From JBBCJT01 sp037190665 (GTDB lineage: Bacteria; Pseudomonadota; Alphaproteobacteria; Acetobacterales; Acetobacteraceae), in NCBI GenBank assembly GCA_037190665.1, contig JBBCJT010000008.1:1-22516 (forward strand): a DNA stretch of 22,516 bases. The letters run 5' to 3'. The translations under genes were made by a program, and so were the position numbers. Positions within the stretch are counted from its first letter, which is position 1. Each line of letters starts with the position of its first letter. The notes under the pieces were generated by a model, which saw nothing but the letters and a program-made list of their open reading frames with translations, was not told the DNA's origin and did not search any database. Positions 1 to 6,896 of this stretch are shown here, one piece after another.

Positions 1-108
1 TTGATCGATTTGGCCGAAGGCCCTCTGAAGGAATCCCGGGTCAAGGGGCCGGTGGCCCCTTGCGGGTGCAGGGCCGCGCCCTGCCGGGGTGTGGGGCACA
101 GCCCCACA
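1..108 (+). repeat. Dispersed triple-hairpin intergenic repeat, copy 1
   Basis: Three tandem perfect hairpins, each with a 3-nt loop, are visible: arms 43-50/54-61 (AAGGGGCC), 68-74/78-84 (GCAGGGC) and 90-97/101-108 (TGTGGGGC). They are preceded by a TGAAGGAATC block at 26-35. The same architecture and leading block recur on the minus strand at about 22364-22462, and a degenerate copy sits at 11628-11713. This looks like a REP-type non-coding element. Short open frames through it are artefacts of its composition. It directly abuts the terminator of hcp. Confidence 0.7.
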
Positions 109-141
109 AAACAAAAACCTCCCCCGCTTGCGCGGGAGAGG
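105..141 (-). terminator. Intrinsic terminator of the clpV-hcp unit
   Basis: Read on the minus strand, a 10-bp stem (141-132 pairing with 127-118, one G-U wobble) with a GCAA tetraloop is followed at once by a T-rich tract, TTTTTGTTTTGTG (117-105). It lies about 33 bases past the hcp stop codon. Stem plus U-tract is the textbook intrinsic terminator form. The stem sequence (CCTCTCCCGC) is nearly the same as the REP-like palindromes at 17657 and 17748, so a repeat element may have been adopted as the terminator. Confidence 0.8.
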
Positions 142-173
142 GTTCGCTTGTCCGCGCCGCAGCGCGGATGGCG

Positions 174-656
174 TCAGGACTTGGTCGTGTCGGCCAGGTT
201 GTAGCCGACGGTCTCGGGCGTGCCGACGCCCTTCTCGTCATAGGCCGTGTACTTGAACTCGACCTTGCTGAAGTTCAGCGACATCGAGAGCGTCGGCCGG
301 TCGCCGCCCGAGCTGATGGAGTAACCGCTGATCGCGGTGTTGGTCAGCGTGTAGTGGGCGAAGTCCTGCGCGCCGCCATCCGGCATCGTGTTGGTGATGG
401 CGATCTCGGCCTTGTTGTCCATCTTGCCGACGAGCGATTCCAGCAGCAGCTTGGGGTCGGTCGTGTCCATCTGCTTGGTCAGCGTGATCTCGCTCACCGA
501 GGCCTCGCTGCTCTCGCGCTTGGACGGGCTGCCGCCCTTGGGCGAGCCGATGCCACGGCCGACACCCCACTGGAACGAGTTGCACTCGATCCACTTCTCG
601 AAGCCCTTGGTCTTCACCTCGCCGTTGATCGCGGCGTACTTCAGGTAGATGGCCAT
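174..656 (-). CDS. hcp: T6SS tube protein Hcp (TssD)
   Basis: The product (160 aa) is the hexameric ring protein that stacks into the inner tube of the T6SS, is propelled by sheath contraction, and is released from the cell. The N-terminus MAIYLKY followed by a GExxxKGFEKWIE stretch, the FQWGVGRG segment and the later SSGGDRPTLSMSLNFSKVEF region are typical of the Hcp family, and the length is normal. No signal peptide is present, as expected. The start is supported by a GAGGAG ribosome site (667-672) ten bases upstream, which overlaps the clpV stop codon. Only 15 bases separate the two genes, so hcp is probably co-transcribed with clpV. A strong terminator follows it. Hcp can also act as a carrier or chaperone for effectors, but no effector gene is adjacent within the window. 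Confidence 0.95.
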   Translation of the reverse strand: MAIYLKYAAINGEVKTKGFEKWIECNSFQWGVGRGIGSPKGGSPSKRESSEASVSEITLTKQMDTTDPKLLLESLVGKMDNKAEIAITNTMPDGGAQDFAHYTLTNTAISGYSISSGGDRPTLSMSLNFSKVEFKYTAYDEKGVGTPETVGYNLADTTKS

Positions 657-671
657 CTCGGTTCAGCTCCT

Positions 672-3323
672 CTAGTTCAGCTCGTAACGGAACGATCCTG
701 ACGGATCCATTCCGACACGGACGGCCGAGATCCCCTGGCCTTCCGCCAGCCTGGCGAGCACCTGCGCCGACAGTTCGGGCAGCAGCGTGCGCGACAGGAT
801 GTTCTCTACATTCCGCGCGCCCGACGAACTCTCGGTGCAGCGCGCGGCGATGGTCTCGATGAGCGCCGGCTCCCAGTCGAAGCTGGCGCGATAACTTTCA
901 TGCACCCGCCGGCGGATGCGGTTGAGCTGGAGGCCCACGATCTGCCGGATGATCTCATCCGACAGCGGGAAGTACGGCACCAGCGTCACGCGGCCCAGGA
1001 AGGCCGGCTTGAAGTACTTCATCAGCTCCGGCCGCAGCGCCTCGGCCAGCCCGGCCGCGTCGGGGGCGGTGTCCGGGTCCGCGAACAGCTTGGTGATCAG
1101 GTCGGTGGCCGCGTTCGACGTCATGATGATGACGGTGTTCTTGAAGTCGATGTCGCGGCCTTCGCCGTCCTTCATGTTCCCCTTGTCGAAGACCTGGAAG
1201 AACACGTCCTGCACGCCGGGATGGGCTTTCTCCATCTCGTCCAGCAGGACCACGGAATAGGGCCGGCGGCGCACCGCCTCGGTCAGGATGCCGCCCTCGC
1301 CGTAGCCCACGTAGCCGGGCGGCGAGCCCATCAGCAGCGAGACCTTATGTTCTTCCTTGAACTCGGTCATGTTGATGGTGGTCAGGTTCTGCTCGCCGCC
1401 ATAGAGCAGGTCCGCGAGCGTCAGCGCCGTCTCGGTCTTGCCGGTGCCGGAGGTACCGACCATCAGGAACACGCCGATCGGCTTGCGCGGATCGGTCAGC
1501 TTGGCGCGGCTGGTGCGGATCGCCTGAGCGACGGCCTCCAGCGCGTGGGACTGGCCGACGATGCGCCGCTCCATCGCCTCCTTCAGGTTCAGCACGGTCC
1601 GGATCTCGTCGGACTGCATGCGCCCGGCGGGGATGCCGGTCCAGCTCTCGACGATCTCGGCGACCGCGTTGCCGTCCACCACCGGGTGGATCAGCGGGTG
1701 TTCGCCCTGCAGCGCGCGCAGCTTGCCGTTCAGCTCCGTCAGCGCGGTGCGCAGCGCATCCTTGTCGGAGGTGTCTTCCTTGCTCTCGATCTTGGTGCGC
1801 ACATCGCGCATCTCGGCGACGAGGGCCTTCTCCTCCTCCCACCGCTTCTCGAGCGCCTCAAGCTCCTCGGACGCCTTCTGCCGGGCTTCCAGCAACTCGC
1901 CCTTGCGCGCGCCGTGATCGGTGCCGGCCGCCATCTCGCGGTCGAGGATCTCAACCTCGGTGTCGATCAGCCCGATGCGCTTGCGGCGGTCCTCGATGGG
2001 GGCGGGGATCGCCGCCTGGCTCATGGACACGCGCGCGCAGGCGGTGTCGATCAGCGACACGCCCTTGTCCGGGTTCTGCCGGCTGGGGATGTAGCGGGCG
2101 GAGAGCTTCACCGCCGCTTCCACCGCCTCGTCCAGGATGCGCACGCCGTGGTGCTTCTCCAGCGTGGAGACGAGGCCGCGGATCATCGCCACCGCCACCG
2201 GCTCCACCGGCTCCTCGATCTTCACGGTCTGGAAGCGGCGGGTGAGCGCGGCGTCCTTCTCGAAGTACTTCTTGTACTCGGCCCAGGTGGTGGCCGCGAT
2301 GGTGCGCAGCTCGCCGCGCGCGAGCGCGGGCTTCAGCAGGTTGGCCGCATCGCCCTGTCCGGCCGATCCGCCCGCGCCGATCAGCGTGTGCGCCTCGTCG
2401 ATGAACAGGATGATCGGGGTGGGAGACGCCTTCGTCTCCTCGATGACATTCTTGAGACGGTTCTCGAACTCGCCCTTCACGCCCGCGCCGGCCTGCAGCA
2501 GGCCGAGATCGAGCGTGCGCAGCGTCACGTTCTTCAGCGCGTCCGGCACGTCGCCCTTGGCGATGCGGTCGGCGAAGCCTTCCACCACCGCCGTCTTGCC
2601 CACCCCCGCCTCGCCGGTGAGGATCGGGTTGTTCTGGCGGCGGCGGGTGAGGATGTCGATCACCTGCCGGATCTCGGTGTCGCGGCCGAGGATCGGGTCG
2701 ATCTTGCCGGCCTTCGCGCGCGCGGTCAGGTCGATGGTGAACTGGTCGAGCGCCTGCGTGGAGGCCGGCCGCGCCGGACCCGCGCCGGGCGCGCCGCCCG
2801 CGGCACCGGCGGGGGCGCTTTCGGACATCGTGGTCGAGGCCTGCGCCTCGGCGGTCGCGCCCGCGATCTTGTCGAAATCGCGCTTGAGCTGCGCGGGATC
2901 GATCTTCGCCAGATGCGAGGACGAGGCGGTGATCTTCCGGCCGATATCCTCCTCGGCCAGCATCGCCCACAGGATGTGGCCCGACCGCGTCTTGCTCTCG
3001 CCGCGCTCGACGGAGGCGAGAAGCCAGGCCTGCTTCGCCGTCTCGACGATGTCGGGCGACAGCGCGGGCGGGCGGTCGTTGCCGGTCTTCATCCGGTCGA
3101 GCGCGCGCGTCAGCTCCGCCATCACGCGCCCGGGCTCGATCTCGTAGTGGCGCAGGATTGCCGAGATGTCGCTGTCCGCCGGTTCGAGCAACCGGGCGAG
3201 CCAGTGCTCTATCTCGACGCTGAAATGGCTGCGCGAGACTGTCAGCCCGATCGCGGCTTCCAGTGCCTTGCGGCATGGATCATTGAGCCGCCCGACCAGC
3301 GACTTGACGTCGATCGCCGCCAT
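672..3323 (-). CDS. clpV: T6SS sheath-disassembly AAA+ ATPase ClpV (TssH)
   Basis: This 883-aa Clp/Hsp100-family ATPase extracts and unfolds the contracted TssB/TssC sheath so that its subunits can be reused. It has a Clp N-domain (about 1-155) and an Ala/Gly/Pro linker (160-190). D1 carries Walker A GEAGVGKT (237-244) and a Walker B ending in FIDEAH (to 312). A coiled-coil middle region rich in Glu and Lys follows (about 440-545). D2 carries Walker A GTSGTGKT (623-630), Walker B VVLLDE (691-696) and the SPPGYVGYGEGG pore-loop region. Both ATP sites look intact. Family length is about 850-900 aa. A strong AGGGAGGA ribosome site precedes the ATG. The gene is divergent from tssA and followed closely by hcp. 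The SPPGYVGYGEGG form and the neighbouring sheath genes favour ClpV over housekeeping ClpB. Confidence 0.95.
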   Translation of the reverse strand: MAAIDVKSLVGRLNDPCRKALEAAIGLTVSRSHFSVEIEHWLARLLEPADSDISAILRHYEIEPGRVMAELTRALDRMKTGNDRPPALSPDIVETAKQAWLLASVERGESKTRSGHILWAMLAEEDIGRKITASSSHLAKIDPAQLKRDFDKIAGATAEAQASTTMSESAPAGAAGGAPGAGPARPASTQALDQFTIDLTARAKAGKIDPILGRDTEIRQVIDILTRRRQNNPILTGEAGVGKTAVVEGFADRIAKGDVPDALKNVTLRTLDLGLLQAGAGVKGEFENRLKNVIEETKASPTPIILFIDEAHTLIGAGGSAGQGDAANLLKPALARGELRTIAATTWAEYKKYFEKDAALTRRFQTVKIEEPVEPVAVAMIRGLVSTLEKHHGVRILDEAVEAAVKLSARYIPSRQNPDKGVSLIDTACARVSMSQAAIPAPIEDRRKRIGLIDTEVEILDREMAAGTDHGARKGELLEARQKASEELEALEKRWEEEKALVAEMRDVRTKIESKEDTSDKDALRTALTELNGKLRALQGEHPLIHPVVDGNAVAEIVESWTGIPAGRMQSDEIRTVLNLKEAMERRIVGQSHALEAVAQAIRTSRAKLTDPRKPIGVFLMVGTSGTGKTETALTLADLLYGGEQNLTTINMTEFKEEHKVSLLMGSPPGYVGYGEGGILTEAVRRRPYSVVLLDEMEKAHPGVQDVFFQVFDKGNMKDGEGRDIDFKNTVIIMTSNAATDLITKLFADPDTAPDAAGLAEALRPELMKYFKPAFLGRVTLVPYFPLSDEIIRQIVGLQLNRIRRRVHESYRASFDWEPALIETIAARCTESSSGARNVENILSRTLLPELSAQVLARLAEGQGISAVRVGMDPSGSFRYELN

Positions 3324-3525
3324 GCATCCTCCCTGTCCGCCGGAGACCAGAGCGCCGGCCGCACGAAACGCCTGATTGCACGCAGTGCGCGAACGGTGGT
3401 TCCCCGTTGCGCGCGTGCAGCGTAAGAGTTGCAGGGGCGCACTGTCCAGATGGACGATGCTGCCGGAATGAGACGTTTCACATTAGCGACGATCGCATAC
3501 GCTTCCGTCGCTGCGGAGGGAGTGG
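3324..3525. promoter_or_regulatory. Divergent clpV/tssA regulatory region with imperfect inverted repeat
   Basis: This 202-bp spacer must hold the start signals for both T6SS arms. Ribosome sites are clear at each edge: AGGGAGGA ahead of clpV on the minus strand and GGAGGG (3515-3520) ahead of tssA. In the middle an imperfect inverted repeat pairs TGCACGC-AGT-GCGCGAAC (3377-3394) with GTTGCGCGCGTGCA (3406-3419) across an 11-base spacer. This could be an operator or simply a transcript hairpin. I see no convincing -35/-10 pair or sigma-54 -24/-12 element, so promoter positions are not assigned. Confidence 0.5.
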
Positions 3526-4671
3526 ATGGCGGAACTTCCCGAAGGCTTCGATCTCGACGCGCTGCTCGCGCCCGTCAGTGACGAAACGCCGGCCGGGGCG
3601 GACCTGCGCGAGGATTTCTCGCCCGCCTCGCCCTATTTCCGCCTGCGCGATGCACGCGCCGAAGCCCGCGCGGCGGAGCGCCAGCTCGATGTGCCCCGCG
3701 GCGAGGACGAGGGCGGCGGCCCCTCGCGCGGCGAGCTCGAGACCCAGGCCAGCCGCGGCTGGCGCACCATCCGCAGCGAGGCGGTGAAGGCGCTGCTCGC
3801 CAGCAAGGACCTGGAAATCGCCGCCTGGTACACCGAAGCCCTGGTGCGCAGCGACAGCCTCGGTGGCCTGTCTGCCGGCTGCCGGCTCATGTCCGGATTA
3901 GCGGAACGCTATTGGGAGACAGTTTTCCCCCGCCCGGACGAGGACGGCATCGCCACCACGGTCGCGCCCGTCACCGGGCTGAACGGCGAGGGCGGCGAGG
4001 GCACGCTGATCCAGCCGCTGCGCAAGACCGTGCTGTTCCTGCTGCCGGACGGGCTGCCGCTGACGCTGTGGCAGTACGAGGCCGCCGCCGACGTGGCGAC
4101 CATCGTCGACGAGGAGCGGCGGCAGGCGCGCTATGCGGCCGGCACGCTGCCGTTCGAGGAGGTGGAGCAGGCCGCCCGGTCTGCCGGTTCGGCACGGCAC
4201 GCCGAGGTGCGGGCGGCCGCGGAGGAGGCGCTCGCCACCTGGACCGCGCTCGAGGCGGTGATGACCGAGAAGGCGGGCGCGGATGCGCCGCCGTCGGGCC
4301 GGGTGCGCGACATCCTCAACAAGATCATCGAGGTCTCGGCCAAGTACGGCCCCGCCGTCTCCGCCGGTGCGGAGGGGCTGGGGGGTGAGGGCGGCGAGGC
4401 GGCCGGCGGCGTCGCGGTGGCGATGCCGGCGGGCGTGGCGGTCGCGGGGCCGGGGCGCATCGCCTCCCGCGAGGACGCGCTGAAGGCGCTGGAGGCGATC
4501 GCGGAGTACTTCATGAAGACGGAGCCGCATTCCCCGCTTGCCTACACCTTGCAGGACGCCGCGCGGCGCGGGCGCCTGTCCCTGCCCGACCTGCTGGCCG
4601 AGGTGCTGCCCGACAGCAGCACGCGCGCCGGCTTCCTGACCATGCTCGGCATCAAGCCGCCGCCGGAGTGA
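3526..4671 (+). CDS. tssA: T6SS baseplate/sheath-priming protein TssA (ImpA family)
   Basis: TssA (381 aa) primes tube and sheath polymerisation at the baseplate and in some types stays at the growing tip. An ImpA N-terminal domain covers about residues 5-175, with the PAGADLRED segment, a WRTIRSEAVKALLASKDLEIAAW helix region and a GLAERYWETVFP block characteristic of the family. An Ala/Gly-rich linker lies at about 275-315. The C-terminal block has the TEPHSPLAY and LPDLLAEVLPD patterns found in short TssA proteins. A GGAGGG ribosome site five bases upstream of the ATG fixes the start. The gene heads the rightward arm and is divergent from clpV. A 197-bp gap to tssB holds a separate candidate promoter, so tssA may be transcribed partly on its own. 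Confidence 0.93.
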   Translation: MAELPEGFDLDALLAPVSDETPAGADLREDFSPASPYFRLRDARAEARAAERQLDVPRGEDEGGGPSRGELETQASRGWRTIRSEAVKALLASKDLEIAAWYTEALVRSDSLGGLSAGCRLMSGLAERYWETVFPRPDEDGIATTVAPVTGLNGEGGEGTLIQPLRKTVLFLLPDGLPLTLWQYEAAADVATIVDEERRQARYAAGTLPFEEVEQAARSAGSARHAEVRAAAEEALATWTALEAVMTEKAGADAPPSGRVRDILNKIIEVSAKYGPAVSAGAEGLGGEGGEAAGGVAVAMPAGVAVAGPGRIASREDALKALEAIAEYFMKTEPHSPLAYTLQDAARRGRLSLPDLLAEVLPDSSTRAGFLTMLGIKPPPE

Positions 4672-4688
4672 AGCAGCCCGATGAATTT

Positions 4689-4706
4689 GCGTGATCCATC
4701 TCACGC
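4689..4706. promoter_or_regulatory. CRP/FNR-type palindrome upstream of tssB
   Basis: A perfect inverted repeat GCGTGA-N6-TCACGC contains the GTGA-N6-TCAC core recognised by CRP/FNR-superfamily regulators. Its centre (4697.5) is about 62.5 bases upstream of the start point implied by the candidate promoter at 4724-4753. This is close to the -61.5 spacing of class I CRP activation. The core match is seen directly; which regulator binds, if any, is inference. Confidence 0.45.
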
Positions 4707-4723
4707 TGCGGGCATCAAGCGCG

Positions 4724-4753
4724 TTGACCCGTTCTGTGGTGCGAATGTAGCGT
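4724..4753 (+). promoter_or_regulatory. Candidate sigma-70-type promoter for tssB onward
   Basis: TTGACC (4724-4729) resembles a -35 box. TAGCGT (4748-4753), 18 bases further on, is a weak -10. The position in the 197-bp tssA-tssB gap, downstream of the CRP-like palindrome, makes it a reasonable start for the tssBC operon. The -10 match is poor, so confidence is modest. Confidence 0.35.
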
Positions 4754-4868
4754 TCGCCTCAACCGCCGGTGGGCGCCGGGCGGACCCCTTTTCGGCGCGC
4801 CCCGCGATACGATCGTCACATCGTCATGCGCCGTCCGGGGCCGGCGGCGCGCAAGGGAGCCGAGCGCA

Positions 4869-5384
4869 ATGAGCGAGAGCGTACACGCCAAACTGAACCG
4901 CGTGCGCAAGCCACGCGTGCACATCACGTACGACGTGGAGACGGAGGGCGCGCAGGTTCAGCGCGAGCTGCCCTTCGTCGTCGGCGTGCTCGGCGATTTC
5001 TCGGGTGACCCGACATCGCCGCTGCGGCCGCTGACGGACCGCAAGTTCATCCAGATCGACCGCGACAACTTCAACGACGTCATGGCGCGGATGAACCCGG
5101 GCCTGAACCTGAAGGTCGACAACAAGCTGGCCGACGACGGCAGCCAGATGGGCGTGCAGCTCAAGTTCAACTCGATCGAGGACTTCGAGCCGGGCCGCGT
5201 CGTCGACCAGGTGCCGGCGCTGAAGGCGCTGCTGGAGACGCGCAACAAGCTGCGGGACCTGATGTCCAAGGCCGACCGCTCCGACGAGCTGGAAGGGCTG
5301 CTGGAGCAGGTGCTGAAGAACGAGCAGGACCTCAAGGCGCTGTCCGGCCAGCTCGGCATCGACGGCGAGAAGAAGGAGGGCTGA
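4869..5384 (+). CDS. tssB: T6SS contractile sheath small subunit TssB (VipA)
   Basis: This 171-aa small sheath subunit interleaves with TssC to build the contractile sheath around the Hcp tube in the cytoplasm. Family hallmarks are the RVRKPRVHITYDVETEGA start, ELPFVVGVLGDFSG, LRPLTDRKFIQIDRDNFND and a C-terminal helical part with FEPGRVVDQVPAL. Length is normal for the family. An AAGGGAG ribosome site lies about nine bases ahead of the ATG. Only four bases separate its stop from tssC, fitting translational coupling of the two sheath partners. The N-terminal part of TssB is where TagJ docks in systems that have TagJ, and a tagJ gene lies three genes downstream. Confidence 0.95.
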   Translation: MSESVHAKLNRVRKPRVHITYDVETEGAQVQRELPFVVGVLGDFSGDPTSPLRPLTDRKFIQIDRDNFNDVMARMNPGLNLKVDNKLADDGSQMGVQLKFNSIEDFEPGRVVDQVPALKALLETRNKLRDLMSKADRSDELEGLLEQVLKNEQDLKALSGQLGIDGEKKEG

Positions 5385-5388
5385 GACC

Positions 5389-6885
5389 ATGTCGGGCACC
5401 CAGACCGAAGCCGCGGGCGCCGCGGCCGAAGCCGTCACCACGGACGGCACGTCGCTGTTCGACCAGGTCATCGCCGCGACCAAGCAGACCGAGCCGGATC
5501 GCGCCGCCGATCTGGTCAAGACGCTGGTCGAGGAGGCGCTGAAGGGCACCGTCACCTTCGACAAGAACCTGACGCGCACCTTCGACAAGGCGATCGCGGC
5601 GATCGACCGCAAGATGTCGGAGCAGCTCAACGCCATCATCCACGATCCCAAGTTCCTCAAGCTCGAGGGCACGTGGCGCGGGCTGCACCACCTGGTGATG
5701 GAGAGCGAGACCGGCACCTCGCTCAAGATCCGGGTGCTCAACGCCTCCAAGCGCGATCTCAACCGCGACCTGACCAAGGCGGTGGAGTTCGACCAGAGCC
5801 AGCTCTTCAAGAAGATCTACGAGAACGAGTTCGGCACCCCGGGCGGCGAGCCTTACGGCGCGCTGATCGGCGACTACGAATGGGGCAACCACCCCGACGA
5901 CGTGGAGACGCTGCGGCTGATCTCCAACGTCGCGGCCGGTGCGTTCGCGCCGTTCATCTCGGCGGCCGGCGCGGGCATGTTCGGCTTCCAGGATTATCGC
6001 GAACTGTCCAAGCCGCGCGACCTCGCCAAGATCTTCGACACCGCCGAGTACATGAAGTGGCGCAGCTTCCGCGACAGCGAGGATGCCCGCTTCGTCACGC
6101 TGGTCATGCCGCGCACCATGGCGCGCCTGCCCTACGGCGCGAAGACCAAGCCGATCGAGGAGTTCGGCTACGAGGAAGCGCCGTTCGATGCGGCCGGCGC
6201 GGCCAAGCCGATGGACCACACCGAGTATTGCTGGATGAACGCGGCCTACGTCATGGGCACGCGGCTGACCAAGGCGTTCAGCGAATACGGCTGGTGCACG
6301 GCGATCCGCGGTGCGGAAGGCGGCGGCAAGGTCGAGGGCCTGCCGGCGCACGTGTTCACCTCGGATGACGGCGACCTCGACAGCCAGTGCCCGACCGAGA
6401 TCGGCATCACCGACCGGCGCGAGGCGGAACTGTCCGGCCTCGGCTTCCTGCCGCTCTGCCACTACAAGAACACCGACTATGCCGTGTTCTTCGGCGCGCA
6501 GACCGTGCAGAAGCCGAAGAAGTACGACCGGCCGGAAGCGACCGCGAATGCGTCGATCTCCGCGCGGCTGCCGTACATCATGGCGACCAGCCGCTTCGCG
6601 CACTACCTGAAGGTGCTCGCCCGCGACAAGATCGGCAGCTTCATGGAAGCCTCCGACTGCGAGCTGTGGCTGAATCGCTGGATCAAGAACTACGTCAACA
6701 GCAGCGAGAATGCCGGGCAGGACATGAAGGCCCGCTACCCGCTGCGGGAAGCCCGCGTGGAGGTGAAGGAGATCCCGGGCAAGCCCGGCTCCTACAACGC
6801 GGTCGCCTATCTGCGGCCCTGGCTGCAGATGGAGGAGCTGACGACCAGCCTGCGCATGGTCGCGCGCATCCCGCAGAAGGCCTGA
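5389..6885 (+). CDS. tssC: T6SS contractile sheath large subunit TssC (VipB)
   Basis: The product (498 aa) is the main large sheath subunit. It forms the sheath with TssB and is the part re-folded by ClpV after contraction. Conserved family blocks are all present: LEGTWRGLHHLV, FDQSQLFKKIYENEFGTPGG, EPYGALIGDYEW, the RFAHYLKVLARDKIGSF region and the C-terminal LRPWLQMEELTTSLRMV. Length is in the usual 490-500 range. It follows tssB by four bases and precedes a TssC-like paralogue by eleven. Of the two TssC-like genes in this cluster, this one has the more canonical motifs and is the likely structural partner of TssB. Confidence 0.95.
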   Translation: MSGTQTEAAGAAAEAVTTDGTSLFDQVIAATKQTEPDRAADLVKTLVEEALKGTVTFDKNLTRTFDKAIAAIDRKMSEQLNAIIHDPKFLKLEGTWRGLHHLVMESETGTSLKIRVLNASKRDLNRDLTKAVEFDQSQLFKKIYENEFGTPGGEPYGALIGDYEWGNHPDDVETLRLISNVAAGAFAPFISAAGAGMFGFQDYRELSKPRDLAKIFDTAEYMKWRSFRDSEDARFVTLVMPRTMARLPYGAKTKPIEEFGYEEAPFDAAGAAKPMDHTEYCWMNAAYVMGTRLTKAFSEYGWCTAIRGAEGGGKVEGLPAHVFTSDDGDLDSQCPTEIGITDRREAELSGLGFLPLCHYKNTDYAVFFGAQTVQKPKKYDRPEATANASISARLPYIMATSRFAHYLKVLARDKIGSFMEASDCELWLNRWIKNYVNSSENAGQDMKARYPLREARVEVKEIPGKPGSYNAVAYLRPWLQMEELTTSLRMVARIPQKA

Positions 6886-6896
6886 CGGACCGCGCC

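Noticed and set aside
1..204. Small plus-strand open frame at the window start
   Set aside because: It runs through the hairpin repeat and the hcp terminator. Similar peptides appear wherever the repeat is translated, so it is a repeat artefact.
900..3425. Long open frame of 841 codons on the plus strand opposite clpV
   Set aside because: It is antisense to a well-conserved AAA+ ATPase, has the Arg/Leu/Gly-rich composition of a GC-rich shadow frame, and shows no recognisable domain.
4681..4872. Possible 63-codon gene between tssA and tssB
   Set aside because: There is no ribosome site, it overlaps the tssB start, and the region contains regulatory-looking sequence instead.
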